Shown one piece after another: positions 18,517 through 27,616 of a DNA stretch of 64,000 bases. The DNA is taken from positions 124,001 to 188,000 of the forward strand of contig JAAYOC010000021.1 in assembly GCA_012520505.1 (NCBI GenBank). Direction: 5' to 3'. Position numbers and translations under genes: made by a program. The stretch's first letter is position 1, and each line of letters starts with the position of its first letter. The DNA is from Oscillospiraceae bacterium. GTDB taxonomy: Bacteria > Bacillota > Clostridia > Oscillospirales > Acutalibacteraceae. Below the pieces are notes generated by a model that was given only the letters and a program-made list of their open reading frames with translations, did no database searches and was not told the DNA's origin.

Positions 18517-18876
18517 ATGACACTCGGCTTTGGAGTTAAAATCTTATTTGAAGTTGTAGCTGTTCTTTTGATAGTTTACGGTATTTTAAATGAAGATAAA
18601 TTAATTGAATTTGAAACAGAAATGAGAAAAATAATTAAATTTTGTTTTAAAAAGTACGTGTTTAAACAAACAGAACAACCGAAACTCTCAAAACAAATCA
18701 AACGAACAAAACAAGTTAGACAAATTAAACAATCAAAACAACCATCAAAATCCTGCGCCCCCATTCCTGCAGGTTTACATTCCAAAAAGCAAGAGCCGAA
18801 TGAGAGTTCGGCCCTTGTCTTTTTTTATTCACTTTCGGCATCGTCTACGTTTTCCCAGTTATGCCATACAGCCTGA
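18517..18876 (+). CDS. Small membrane protein, unknown; frame runs through its own terminator
   Basis: ATG 18517 has an excellent GAAGGAGG 7-8 nt upstream and a consensus promoter. The first 25 residues form one hydrophobic helix (VKILFEVVAVLLIVYGIL), followed by a Lys/Gln-rich basic tail. The frame has no stop before the terminator at 18791-18826; the first in-frame stop is at 18874-18876, inside the antisense of yebC. Either the mRNA lacks a stop codon, the tail is frameshifted, or termination is leaky. The N-terminal half looks like a real gene; the C-terminal part is doubtful. Confidence 0.55.
   Translation: MTLGFGVKILFEVVAVLLIVYGILNEDKLIEFETEMRKIIKFCFKKYVFKQTEQPKLSKQIKRTKQVRQIKQSKQPSKSCAPIPAGLHSKKQEPNESSALVFFYSLSASSTFSQLCHTA
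18791..18826. terminator. Bidirectional terminator between the small ORF and yebC
   Basis: AAGAGCCGAA (18791-18800) pairs with TTCGGCCCTT (18807-18816) with a G-T wobble. T-runs follow on both strands (TTTTTTT on plus, GCTTTTTGG on minus). Confidence 0.85.
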
Positions 18877-19571
18877 ACGTCATCATCGTCTTCAAATTTT
18901 TCAAGCATTTTTGCCATATTTTTCAGGTTGTCTTCACCTTCAATTTTTGTGTAGCTGGACGGGATGTATTGAACTTCTGCAATTGCAAAATTATATCCTT
19001 CAGCTTCAAGAAATTCTCTTACAGAACTAATTTCACTTGCTTCTGTTCTAATTTCAAAAATCTGTTCTTCGTCTGAGAAAAAGTCTTCTGCGCCTGCTTC
19101 AATAGCGGCATTCATAAGTGTTTCTTCGTCGATATTATCTTTTTCTATGCATAGTACACCGTGTCTTTCAAACATAAAAGATACGCAGCCGTTTTGACCT
19201 AGATTGCCACCATATTTATCAAAGTAGTGACGAATACTGGCAGCCGTACGGTTTTTGTTATCTGTTAATGCTTCAACCATAACAGCAACACCGGAAGGAC
19301 CATATCCTTCATAAATGATTTCTTCATAGTTTGCTGTCGAACCTTCGCCGGCAGCTTTTTTTATTGCACGTTCTATATTGTCGTTTGGAATGTTTGAAGC
19401 TTTAGCTTTTGCAATAGCATTTTTAAGTTTTGAGTTGGTGGAGGGATCAGGACCACTTTCTTTTACTGCAACTGCAATTTCACGGGTAATTTTTGTGAAA
19501 ACTTTTGCCATCGCCGCATCGTTAGCGCCTTTCTTTCTTTTAATGTTATTCCATTTTGAATGTCCTGCCAC
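18825..19571 (-). CDS. yebC: YebC/PmpR-family protein
   Basis: Conserved cytosolic protein of the YebC family, described both as a transcriptional regulator and as a translation factor helping ribosomes through difficult motifs. N-terminal signature MAGHSKWNNIKRKKGAND is exact, then DNIERAIKKA, YEGYGPSGVAV and the C-terminal domain with an acidic end. 248 residues is normal. Third gene of an obg-mrnC-yebC run, 30 bp after mrnC, with a shared terminator. Confidence 0.96.
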   Translation of the reverse strand: MAGHSKWNNIKRKKGANDAAMAKVFTKITREIAVAVKESGPDPSTNSKLKNAIAKAKASNIPNDNIERAIKKAAGEGSTANYEEIIYEGYGPSGVAVMVEALTDNKNRTAASIRHYFDKYGGNLGQNGCVSFMFERHGVLCIEKDNIDEETLMNAAIEAGAEDFFSDEEQIFEIRTEASEISSVREFLEAEGYNFAIAEVQYIPSSYTKIEGEDNLKNMAKMLEKFEDDDDVQAVWHNWENVDDAESE

Positions 19572-19601
19572 AGGGGCACCTCCTTTGTTTTTATTTTATA
19601 T

Positions 19602-19988
19602 TTATTGCTTTTTATTCGTGTTTGTCCAGATTTTTAAAAATAATTCTCTGAGCCTATCTTTTTCGCCACTTAAATATAAAAAGCCAAACAAAGCTTCAAT
19701 ACCTGTAGCTGTATGGTAATCTGCACTACTCATATTTTTTGGAGTGTTCGTGGTATGGGCATTTCTTCCTCGCTTGAAAATAGCGAGCTCGGCATCAGTC
19801 AAATCCGGCTCAATAATTTTAAACGCCTTTGCCTGTGCGGCAGCGCTTACAAATTTTATTTTTTCTGTGTGAAATTCCGCTGATGGGCGGTTTGCTTCAT
19901 TAACAAGCATTTCACGAACGAGTAGTTCAAATACGCTGTCGCCAAGAAATGCCAAAGTCAAGGGACTTAAATCTTTTGGATTATTCAT
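19602..19988 (-). CDS. mrnC: Mini-ribonuclease III (MrnC)
   Basis: Dimeric RNase III-like nuclease without an RNA-binding domain that matures 23S rRNA in Firmicutes. The LAFLGDSVFELLVR motif near residue 13 carries the catalytic Asp, and the second acidic motif TGIEALFGFLYL lies near 105. RGRNAHT is also typical. 128 residues matches the family. Lies 60 bp downstream of obg, fitting a ribosome-biogenesis operon. Confidence 0.93.
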   Translation of the reverse strand: MNNPKDLSPLTLAFLGDSVFELLVREMLVNEANRPSAEFHTEKIKFVSAAAQAKAFKIIEPDLTDAELAIFKRGRNAHTTNTPKNMSSADYHTATGIEALFGFLYLSGEKDRLRELFLKIWTNTNKKQ

Positions 19989-20048
19989 TTAAACTCCTCA
20001 TAATCATTTTTAAGATAGCTTTTAATATTGCTCTAATCATCGTATTTT

Positions 20049-21323
20049 TTATGGAATATACTCAAATTCTATGTCGTAGATACTAACTGTGTCGCCTTCT
20101 TGAATCCCTTTATCTATAAGTTCTTGTTCAATGCCGGAGGATACGAGGACTCTTTGTAGATATTGGAGTGATTCATAATCATCAAAGTCGATTTTAGAAA
20201 GAATCGGAACAAGCCATTCTGCTTCAATAATATATGTATCTTCATCTGCAACAGTAATTTTGTAGCCCGAATCTTTTTTCTTTTCAAGTATTTCTATTGG
20301 AATTTCTTCCGCTTTGAAACGTTTGATAGGAGGGAGGGTTTTAAGTTTTGCTACAATAGCATCAATGAGTTCTTTCGTACCTTCATGAATTGGTGCACAG
20401 ATACTGAAATACTCATATCCCTGTTCTTCTATAAATTTTTTGAATTCTTTTATTTGTTTATCAGTTGCCATATCAATTTTATTTCCGGCAACAATTTGAG
20501 GAAGTTTTGCCATTTCAGGATTAAATTTTAACAGTTCTTCGTTTATAGTTTTAAAGTCTTCTTTAGGGTCGCGTCCTTCATGACCGGAAACGTCTACAAT
20601 ATGGACAAGCATACGACAACGCTCAACATGACGAAGAAATTCGTGTCCTAGTCCTATTCCGTCTGAAGCACCTTCAATAAGGCCGGGAATATCTGCCATA
20701 ACAAATGAATTGCCGTCGTCTATATTTACAACACCAAGTACAGGAGTAATGGTTGTGAAAGGATAATTTGCAATGATAGGCTTTGCTTCAGAAACTACAG
20801 AAATAAGTGTTGATTTACCAACGTTTGGAAAGCCGAGAAGACCTACATCAGCAAGGAGTTTAAGCTCAAGCTGAACCTGCCATTCTTCGCCTGGCATACC
20901 GTCTTTCGCAAAGCGAGGAGCTTGTCGTGTCGGTGTTGCAAAATGTGCATTGCCCCAACCACCTTTACCGCCCTTAGCGGCAATAAATTCGGTTTTGTCA
21001 GACATATCAGCAAGTACAACACCGCTTTCAAGCTCTCGTATAATTGTGCCGCATGGCACATCAATATAAAGGTTCTCACCTTTTTTACCGTTACAGTTCG
21101 AACCTTTTCCATCGGCACCGTTTGGTGCCGTATATTTTCTTTTATAGCGGAAATCGGCTAGAGTGGAGAGGTTAGTGTTAACGCGAAAAATAATATCACC
21201 GCCGCGTCCACCGTCACCGCCGTTAGGACCGCCGGCTGGAACATATTTTTCTCTGCGAAAAGAAACCGCTCCGTTACCGCCTTTTCCTGCTTTAATTGTA
21301 ATTTTTGCAATATCTACAAACAT
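20049..21323 (-). CDS. obg: GTPase Obg/CgtA
   Basis: Ribosome-assembly and stress GTPase. Glycine-rich Obg fold at residues 1-158 (MFVDIAKITIKAGKGGNGAV), GTPase domain with GFPNVGKSTL near 165, DIPGLIEGASDG, NKID and SxxE-type motifs, and a C-terminal OCT domain. ATG 21323 is chosen because Obg proteins begin MFVD; an upstream in-frame start would add 13 atypical residues. First gene of obg-mrnC-yebC. Confidence 0.96.
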   Translation of the reverse strand: MFVDIAKITIKAGKGGNGAVSFRREKYVPAGGPNGGDGGRGGDIIFRVNTNLSTLADFRYKRKYTAPNGADGKGSNCNGKKGENLYIDVPCGTIIRELESGVVLADMSDKTEFIAAKGGKGGWGNAHFATPTRQAPRFAKDGMPGEEWQVQLELKLLADVGLLGFPNVGKSTLISVVSEAKPIIANYPFTTITPVLGVVNIDDGNSFVMADIPGLIEGASDGIGLGHEFLRHVERCRMLVHIVDVSGHEGRDPKEDFKTINEELLKFNPEMAKLPQIVAGNKIDMATDKQIKEFKKFIEEQGYEYFSICAPIHEGTKELIDAIVAKLKTLPPIKRFKAEEIPIEILEKKKDSGYKITVADEDTYIIEAEWLVPILSKIDFDDYESLQYLQRVLVSSGIEQELIDKGIQEGDTVSIYDIEFEYIP

Positions 21324-21379
21324 ACAAATTCTCTTTTCTGTAATCTGTATAAAAGCACACACAACTATATCGCTTAAAT

Positions 21380-21486
21380 ATGTCTCTCAAATTATGTTAC
21401 CCAGTATGGCACCTTGATTATGTTACCCAATACGTTGTTTAACTTATGTCATTCAATACGTTGCTTAACTTATGTCTCTTAAATTG
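21380..21486. repeat. Degenerate 26-bp tandem repeat
   Basis: Three full units at 21394-21419, 21420-21445 and 21446-21471 (pattern ATGTTACCCAATACGTTGTT plus AACTT), flanked by partial copies (21380-21393 and from 21472). This is the main content of the gap 21324-21664; the rest shows only a plausible TTGATA-N17-TAAAAT promoter for the next gene. Confidence 0.75.
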
Positions 21487-21664
21487 TATATAGTCGCTTG
21501 AATTACATATATATTAATTAAAAAATGTTCACCTGTCAATTTAATTGAAGACGATATTTTGGTGCTTTTATCGCTACCTGTTGCCGTTCTTGCTAATTTA
21601 ATAAATGTTGATAATAAGGCGCGATTATAGTAAAATTATAATGTTAAAGAGGAGGATTTTGTCT

Positions 21665-22363
21665 ATGAAAAAATATGCAGTTTTATTACTTTGCATTTCA
21701 TTCATGCTGACCGGTTTATTTATGTTCACTGCTTGTCAAAAAATTGAACCAAATGAACCGACAGTTAGCAAAACTGACTCAGAAGAAAGTAAAATTTCAA
21801 AGCCAGGAAAAACAGCAAAGATAACCTTCCAAATTGAAGATAACGAGGATAATAACAAGGTGCAAATTCCTTTATTTGTATCAGATGAACCAAGTGAAGC
21901 AATTAATTCTTTAAACAAGAGACTTGAAAAGATAGTTGAAAGTTATAACGCAGCTAAAGAAAACAAACTTAGATGGTCGGAAATAATTTCACATTGCTAT
22001 GAATCAGAACAATATCTGCAGGCAATAGTAGAATATCAAGAATTACCCAGTATTGAACTTGATTATAATGTTGCCTCATTTAACTATGATAAACATAATG
22101 ATAAGGCACTTACAAACATTGATGCTTTCGAAATAGCTAAGATTACAGAATCAGAACTTAGGCTCCTCATTAAAAAACATGTAAAGGAAATGGAAAACTT
22201 TACTGTTGAAGGATTTTATATAGATACAAATGGTGAAGTACAGTTTTTTGTAAAAATAAACATAGCAGAAGGACCGGATGCCTATTCTCGTATGTGTACA
22301 GTGGTTCCGGCAAGAAATAGCCTTTACCAAACAAGCGAAACAGGTATTCAAATTTTTGAATAA
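21665..22363 (+). CDS. Lipoprotein of unknown function
   Basis: 232 residues. Signal peptide MKKYAVLLLCISFMLTGLFM followed by lipobox FTAC, then a charged linker (PTVSKTDSEESKISK) and an alpha/beta region (KITFQIEDNEDN onwards) that I do not recognise. ATG 21665 follows GAGGAGG. It is 13 bp upstream of a membrane-protein gene and begins a five-gene plus-strand run. Exported, membrane-anchored location is well supported; function is not. Confidence 0.75.
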   Translation: MKKYAVLLLCISFMLTGLFMFTACQKIEPNEPTVSKTDSEESKISKPGKTAKITFQIEDNEDNNKVQIPLFVSDEPSEAINSLNKRLEKIVESYNAAKENKLRWSEIISHCYESEQYLQAIVEYQELPSIELDYNVASFNYDKHNDKALTNIDAFEIAKITESELRLLIKKHVKEMENFTVEGFYIDTNGEVQFFVKINIAEGPDAYSRMCTVVPARNSLYQTSETGIQIFE

Positions 22364-22376
22364 GGGGGCAAGCGAT

Positions 22377-23360
22377 ATGGAAGAAAATAAAAATACAGAA
22401 ATGGATAAAGTTATGGAAGAAAATAAAAATATTGAAAAAACAGGCAAAGAAATAGCAGATAAAAAAGAAATAGATACGGATGAAATTGTCAGAACACTTT
22501 TTAACACTCCTTTTAAAGAAGAGGAAGAGAAAAAAAAGAAAAAGCCTGTTAAAAAACCGGTAAATATTTTTTCAAGACCTATAAATGTAATGCAGGACGA
22601 AGAGGGTAGACGTTGGCGAATAAAGAATGCTGTAATAGAAGGCCTTTTATTTGGTGCATTTATAACGGCAATTACAGTAATCTATTCACTTTCCGGGCTT
22701 GATTTTAGTTTAGATCCTGATGCTCCAACATCCGAAGTTCCTTCACTTTTCTTTTATTTCTGTGAATTCATATTTTTCTCTGCACTAATTGGTGCCGGAG
22801 ATTATTTCATGACGGAAAAAAGAGTTAATGAATATAATCAATCTGTTGCAGGAATTTCAGTTGACCTTTTTGGTGAAATTGAAACTGCTTTAAAAGAACA
22901 GGAAAAAGATGGAATTACAGCTGAAGATGCAGCGGCTCAAAATAAGAGCAGTGGTGAAGAAGCGCCACTTATTGTAGTTGAACCTGTAGGTGATGCAACC
23001 ATCACAGATAAAGCATTTGTTGCCAAAATAAAGGATGTAGAATGCGGAAAAATCGAAACCTGTAAAGGCATAATACTTGACAGCAATGGTTTTGAACACA
23101 TAGTTTTGGCTGTAAAAACATTTGTTGCTGAACATGAAACTTATGCAAGTGGCGTAGCTTCAGGCCTTGTTGATGCAGTAAAAGAAGCTGCAACAGTAGA
23201 CGGCATACCAGCAGTTGTTATTCCAAAATCAATTTTTGGTGAAAAAGATTTTGTCATTTCAGATGGCGAAAAATATGGGATTAAATATATGGAGGAACTA
23301 AAAGTTTCAGAAAGCTACCCGGGTGCTCTTCTTGAAATTTCAGGCGAGTTTAAATGGTAA
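22377..23360 (+). CDS. Membrane protein of unknown function
   Basis: 327 residues. Acidic/Lys-rich N-terminus (MEENKNTEMDKVMEENK), two hydrophobic helices near residues 88-108 and 122-142, then a soluble alpha/beta C-terminal half. ATG 22377 follows AAGGGGGCAAG; an in-frame upstream ATG overlaps the lipoprotein gene and has no good RBS. The last codons overlap the CDF transporter start (ATGGTAA), indicating translational coupling. No family recognised. Confidence 0.7.
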   Translation: MEENKNTEMDKVMEENKNIEKTGKEIADKKEIDTDEIVRTLFNTPFKEEEEKKKKKPVKKPVNIFSRPINVMQDEEGRRWRIKNAVIEGLLFGAFITAITVIYSLSGLDFSLDPDAPTSEVPSLFFYFCEFIFFSALIGAGDYFMTEKRVNEYNQSVAGISVDLFGEIETALKEQEKDGITAEDAAAQNKSSGEEAPLIVVEPVGDATITDKAFVAKIKDVECGKIETCKGIILDSNGFEHIVLAVKTFVAEHETYASGVASGLVDAVKEAATVDGIPAVVIPKSIFGEKDFVISDGEKYGIKYMEELKVSESYPGALLEISGEFKW

Positions 23361-24520
23361 GTTTACTCACTAAAATTTTTATAAAGAATGCTGAAGACGT
23401 TAATAATCCAAATGTGAGAACAGCCTATGGCACTCTTTGTAGTGTAGTTGGTATTTTCCTGAATATTTTGATGTTTGCGGGGAAATACATCGCAGGTGTT
23501 TTATCAAAATCGGTTTCAATTACGGCTGATGCGTTTAATAACCTGTCTGATGCAGGCTCTTCAATCATTACACTTTTAGGATTTAGACTTGCAAATAAAA
23601 AGCCTGACCCTGATCATCCTTTTGGTCATGGTAGGCTTGAATATTTGTCAGGTCTTGTTGTGTCTTTGCTTATTTTAGTTATGGGATTTGAGCTCCTTAA
23701 AAGTTCTGTAATAAAGATTTTTAATCCAAAACCGATTGAGGCATCTGTTCTTGTTGGTGTAATTGTGGTTACTTCGATTCTTATCAAAATTTATATGGCT
23801 TTTTACAATATACGGGTTGGTAAAAAAATTGGTTCAGAGACAATGAAGGCAGTTGCAGCGGACAGTATTTCAGATACGCTTTCAACAACAGTTGTTTTAG
23901 TTTCGTTGATTGTGTCTCATTTCACAACTTTCAATATTGACGCATATGCAGGTACATTTGTTGCGGTACTTATTTTGAAGACAGGATTTAATTCTGCAAA
24001 AGATACAATTTCTCCGCTTCTTGGTACTAAGCCGGACCCGGAATTTGTAAAGCAAATTAAAGAAATTGTGAAAGAATCGGAGCATATCGTTGGTGTTCAT
24101 GATTTGATTGTTCATGATTATGGACCGGGTCGAGTATTTATTTCACTTCATGCAGAAGTCCCGAGTGATGTAGATATTTTTGTTCTTCATGAGGAAATAG
24201 ATAGTGCAGAACTTAGACTTAAAGAACGTCTTGGTTGTGAGGCTATAATCCATCTGGACCCTATTTCTGTTAATGACGAAGAAGTTAATAAGTATCGTGA
24301 AATAGTCGATGAAATAATCAAAAATTACGACGAAAAGCTTTCATTTCACGATTTTAGAGTGGTTCCGGGTGAAGCACAAACGAACCTGATTCTTGATGTA
24401 GTTGTTCCTACAAATTACAAACTTTCATTTGAAGCAGTAAATAAGGATTTAAAAAAGCTGATTCAGAATAAATGTGAAGGCTGTGTAGCAATAATTACAG
24501 TCGAACAATCGTATATCTGA
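23354..24520 (+). CDS. Cation diffusion facilitator (Mn/Zn/Fe-type metal efflux)
   Basis: 388 residues with the CDF plan: about six membrane helices (residues 25-215) and a cytoplasmic ferredoxin-like domain (about 220-300), plus a C-terminal extension. The TM2 motif is DAFNNLSD, the loop HPFGHGRLEYL is conserved, and the TM5 motif is ADSISD. The N/D-rich metal site, instead of the His-Asp pair of zinc CDFs, fits Mn(II)-type members, but that is only inference. Overlaps the upstream membrane-protein gene by 7 bp. Confidence 0.9.
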   Translation: MVSLLTKIFIKNAEDVNNPNVRTAYGTLCSVVGIFLNILMFAGKYIAGVLSKSVSITADAFNNLSDAGSSIITLLGFRLANKKPDPDHPFGHGRLEYLSGLVVSLLILVMGFELLKSSVIKIFNPKPIEASVLVGVIVVTSILIKIYMAFYNIRVGKKIGSETMKAVAADSISDTLSTTVVLVSLIVSHFTTFNIDAYAGTFVAVLILKTGFNSAKDTISPLLGTKPDPEFVKQIKEIVKESEHIVGVHDLIVHDYGPGRVFISLHAEVPSDVDIFVLHEEIDSAELRLKERLGCEAIIHLDPISVNDEEVNKYREIVDEIIKNYDEKLSFHDFRVVPGEAQTNLILDVVVPTNYKLSFEAVNKDLKKLIQNKCEGCVAIITVEQSYI

Positions 24521-24538
24521 TGTTTAGGAGGTATAAAA

Positions 24539-25558
24539 ATGTCAGAAACTCCTACCTTAAAAATATTAATGCCCGAAAGGTATACTTTGACCAAGGGCGA
24601 TGTAGATCTTTCCGCGATTGATGAATTAGGTGAGGTTATAGTTTTAGACCATCCATCCAGAGAGGAATTAAAAGAAGCATTAGTAGATGCTGATATGATA
24701 CTTGTAAATAAAACGGTATTAGATGAGGAAGTTTTAAGGGATGCAAAAAAACTAAAATATATCGGTGAGTGTGCAACAGGGTTTAATAATATAGACATTG
24801 AATATTGTAAATTACGTGGAATTACTGTTACAAATGTTCCAACTTATTCAAGTAATGCAGTTGCACAACAAGTGTTTTCGTATATACTTGCACATTATTC
24901 AAAGGTCTGCGAATACAATGATTTTGTAAATAATGATGGCTGGATTAATGCTGATACCTTTGCACCATTTGTATTTGATACAGACGAGGTTTTTGGTAAA
25001 ACTATTGGTCTTGTAGGATACGGAAAGATAGGTAAAGCAGTAGCAAAGATTGCAGATGCTTTCGGTATGAATGTACTTGCATATACAAGGTCTTATCAAA
25101 AAGCTTTAGATAGCAGTGCGAATAAAACGACACTTGAAGGGTTTATTGATCGAGCTGAAAGATATGTAACGTTTGTAACTTTTGATAGACTTTTGAAACA
25201 TTCGGATATAGTTTCAATTCATTGTCCGCTCAACGAGGAGTCTGAACGACTCTTCAACAGGGAGACAATCGCTAAAATGAGAAATGGTGCTTTCCTTATC
25301 AATACAGCACGTGGTCCAATTGTAGATGAAGATGCACTTGTAGATGCCCTGGAAAGTGGTAAATTGAGTGGAGCGGGACTGGATGTTTTAGATGATGAAC
25401 CAATGCTTGATACTTGTAGATTAAAAAATATAAAAAATCTTATAGTGACACCCCATGTAGCTTGGGCTCCTTATGAGACCAGAAAGAGACTTGTCGCTGA
25501 AGTAGCAAAAAATATAAAGGCTTTTGAAGAAGGAAAGCCTAGAAACGTAGTGGTATGA
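24539..25558 (+). CDS. D-isomer-specific 2-hydroxyacid dehydrogenase
   Basis: NAD(P)-dependent reductase of the glycerate/hydroxypyruvate, lactate or phosphoglycerate dehydrogenase superfamily. Rossmann motif GLVGYGKIGKAVA near residue 158; catalytic Arg in NTARGPIVDEDAL near 258; Glu in LDVLDDEPM near 280; His in TPHVAWAPYETR near 302. 339 residues. RBS AGGAGG precedes the start. The substrate is not fixed by these motifs; hydroxypyruvate/glycerate type is my best guess. Three bases separate it from the next flavoprotein gene. Confidence 0.9.
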   Translation: MSETPTLKILMPERYTLTKGDVDLSAIDELGEVIVLDHPSREELKEALVDADMILVNKTVLDEEVLRDAKKLKYIGECATGFNNIDIEYCKLRGITVTNVPTYSSNAVAQQVFSYILAHYSKVCEYNDFVNNDGWINADTFAPFVFDTDEVFGKTIGLVGYGKIGKAVAKIADAFGMNVLAYTRSYQKALDSSANKTTLEGFIDRAERYVTFVTFDRLLKHSDIVSIHCPLNEESERLFNRETIAKMRNGAFLINTARGPIVDEDALVDALESGKLSGAGLDVLDDEPMLDTCRLKNIKNLIVTPHVAWAPYETRKRLVAEVAKNIKAFEEGKPRNVVV

Positions 25559-25561
25559 AAA

Positions 25562-26935
25562 ATGGATTATAACGTGGTAATTATCGGTGCAGGACCCGGT
25601 GGTATTTATGCTGCCTATGAGTTTGTAAAGAAGGCACCAAATCTTAAAGTAGCAATCTTTGAAGCAGGACATCAGCTTCAAGATAGAAAATGCCCAATTG
25701 ATGGCAAAAAGGTTTTAAGTTGTATAAACTGTAAAGATTGTGCAATCATGAAAGGCTTTGGCGGTGCCGGTGCATTTTCAGATGGGAAATATAATATAAC
25801 GAATGATTTCGGTGGAACACTGTATGAGTACATCGGAAAAAGAAAAGCTATTGAACTTATGGAGTATGTTGATGAAATCAATATAGCGAATGGCGGAGCG
25901 GGTACAAAAATGTATACAACCGCCGGTAGTGAGTTTAAAAAGCTTTGTATGCAAAACAAATTGACACTTTTAGATGCTAATGTTCGTCATCTGGGTACAG
26001 ACATAAACTATAGAGTGCTTGAAAATCTTTATGCTAAACTTGAACATAATGTAGATTTCTTCTTCAATACAGCAGTTGATAAGCTTGAAATTATAGATGG
26101 CGGTTTCAAAATTATTGCTGAAAATGGTAAGAGTGTAACTTGTGAATATTGTATTGCTTCTGTTGGAAGAAGCGGAAGCAAATGGATGGAAAAGGTTTGT
26201 GAAGAACTTAATATTCCAACTCGTTCAAATCGTGTAGATCTCGGTGTAAGAGTTGAACTTCCGGCACCACTTTTTGAACACCTTACAGAAGAACTTTACG
26301 AAAGTAAAATTGTTTATCAAACAGAGAAGTTTGAAGACCGTGTTCGTACTTTCTGTATGAATCCACATGGAATCGTAGTTCATGAAAATACGAATGGTAT
26401 AGTAACTGTAAATGGTCATAGCTATGAAGACCCGGCTCGTCATACAGAAAATACAAACTTTGCTCTTTTAGTATCGAAGCATTTTTCAGAACCTTTTAAA
26501 GACAGTAATGGGTACGGTGAAAGCATTGCCAGACTTTCCAATATGCTTGGCGGCGGTGTCATCGTGCAGCGTTTCGGTGACCTTGAACGTGGTCGTAGAA
26601 GTAATGAAAAACGCATACAGGAAGGTACAGTTAGACCAACCCTCAACGCTACACCCGGTGACCTTTCTCTCGTGATTCCTAAACGAATTCTCGATGGAAT
26701 CATCGAGATGATTTACGCACTCGATAAAATTGCACCGGGTACGGCAAACGATGACACCCTACTTTATGGTGTAGAAGTTAAATTTTATAACATGGAAGCT
26801 TGTCTTGATGAAAATCTTGAAACTTGCCATAAAGGGCTTTACATTATAGGTGACGGTTCCGGTGTTACTCATTCACTTTCTCATTCATCAGCTTCAGGTG
26901 TATATGTAGCAAATAAGATTATCGAGAAACAGTAA
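25562..26935 (+). CDS. NAD(P)/FAD-dependent oxidoreductase (COG2509-like)
   Basis: 457 residues. FAD-binding motif VVIIGAGPGGIYAAYEF at the N-terminus, a four-cysteine stretch (CPIDGKKVLSCINCKDC, residues 41-57) that could bind Fe-S or zinc, then GFGGAGAFSDGKYN, as in uncharacterised FAD-dependent dehydrogenases. The C-terminal FAD contact region reads YIIGDGSGVTHSLSHSSASG. Last gene of the plus-strand run, followed by a terminator. Substrate unknown. Confidence 0.85.
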   Translation: MDYNVVIIGAGPGGIYAAYEFVKKAPNLKVAIFEAGHQLQDRKCPIDGKKVLSCINCKDCAIMKGFGGAGAFSDGKYNITNDFGGTLYEYIGKRKAIELMEYVDEINIANGGAGTKMYTTAGSEFKKLCMQNKLTLLDANVRHLGTDINYRVLENLYAKLEHNVDFFFNTAVDKLEIIDGGFKIIAENGKSVTCEYCIASVGRSGSKWMEKVCEELNIPTRSNRVDLGVRVELPAPLFEHLTEELYESKIVYQTEKFEDRVRTFCMNPHGIVVHENTNGIVTVNGHSYEDPARHTENTNFALLVSKHFSEPFKDSNGYGESIARLSNMLGGGVIVQRFGDLERGRRSNEKRIQEGTVRPTLNATPGDLSLVIPKRILDGIIEMIYALDKIAPGTANDDTLLYGVEVKFYNMEACLDENLETCHKGLYIIGDGSGVTHSLSHSSASGVYVANKIIEKQ

Positions 26936-26994
26936 ATTAAAAAAAGCAGATGCTTTAAAAAAAGAAAAAGCTGGCTTGAAAAAGTAAAAAATTA

Positions 26995-27024
26995 AAAAAG
27001 CACCTCTTGTGAGGTGCTTTTTGA
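26995..27024 (+). terminator. Rho-independent terminator
   Basis: AAAAAGCACCTC-TTGT-GAGGTGCTTTTTGA; an A-run before and a T-run after the stem make it usable from both sides. Confidence 0.88.
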
Positions 27025-27063
27025 CTGTAGCCTGTTTGGTTTAAATTTTTAAAGGTTTTTAGA

Positions 27064-27489
27064 TTAAACAATCCAATTTTTATCTGCTAAGAAATAGCAG
27101 ACCCAGAGAGCTATAACGAATACACTCTCAGCCGGAATTGCAAGTTTTGTGTAGGAATCTTTCCAACCTTTATCAACAAAAGTAAAGATTGTACGAACAA
27201 CAAGTACTGTTGTTGCAAAGAAAAGACCTCCACAAAGTGAGTAAATTGGATTCTTAAGCGCTATTGCTAAGAATAATAAGAATGCACCAAGTGCAAAAGA
27301 AATACCACCGTAGTAAACACGTATTTCTGTTATACCTGCTCCACCAATTGGCTTTATTGCAAATTGTTCAGCAACTTTAACCGGGAAAAACAGAAAAGTT
27401 ACAGCCATACCAAGAAAATAAATGCAAAGACCAACAGTGGCTAATCCGGCAGGAATGTCTTGTGATAAAATAGCAATTAAATTATCCAT
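27064..27489 (-). CDS. DUF4345-like membrane protein
   Basis: 141 residues with four hydrophobic segments. The centre reads GITEIRVYYGGISFALG, the recognisable part of DUF4345 proteins, whose function is unknown. ATG 27489 is preceded by GAAAGGAGATAC; an upstream in-frame start would lie beyond this RBS. Divergent from the DUF1232 gene. Confidence 0.78.
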   Translation of the reverse strand: MDNLIAILSQDIPAGLATVGLCIYFLGMAVTFLFFPVKVAEQFAIKPIGGAGITEIRVYYGGISFALGAFLLFLAIALKNPIYSLCGGLFFATTVLVVRTIFTFVDKGWKDSYTKLAIPAESVFVIALWVCYFLADKNWIV

Positions 27490-27616
27490 TTTGTATCTCC
27501 TTTCAACAAGATATGTTAATTTTACTATAAAAGTTCTACAATTGTAAATAAAAACGGTTGAAAATGAATTCAATTTAGGGTAAATTATTTATTAGTGCAA
27601 CAAAGGAGATTGTCTT

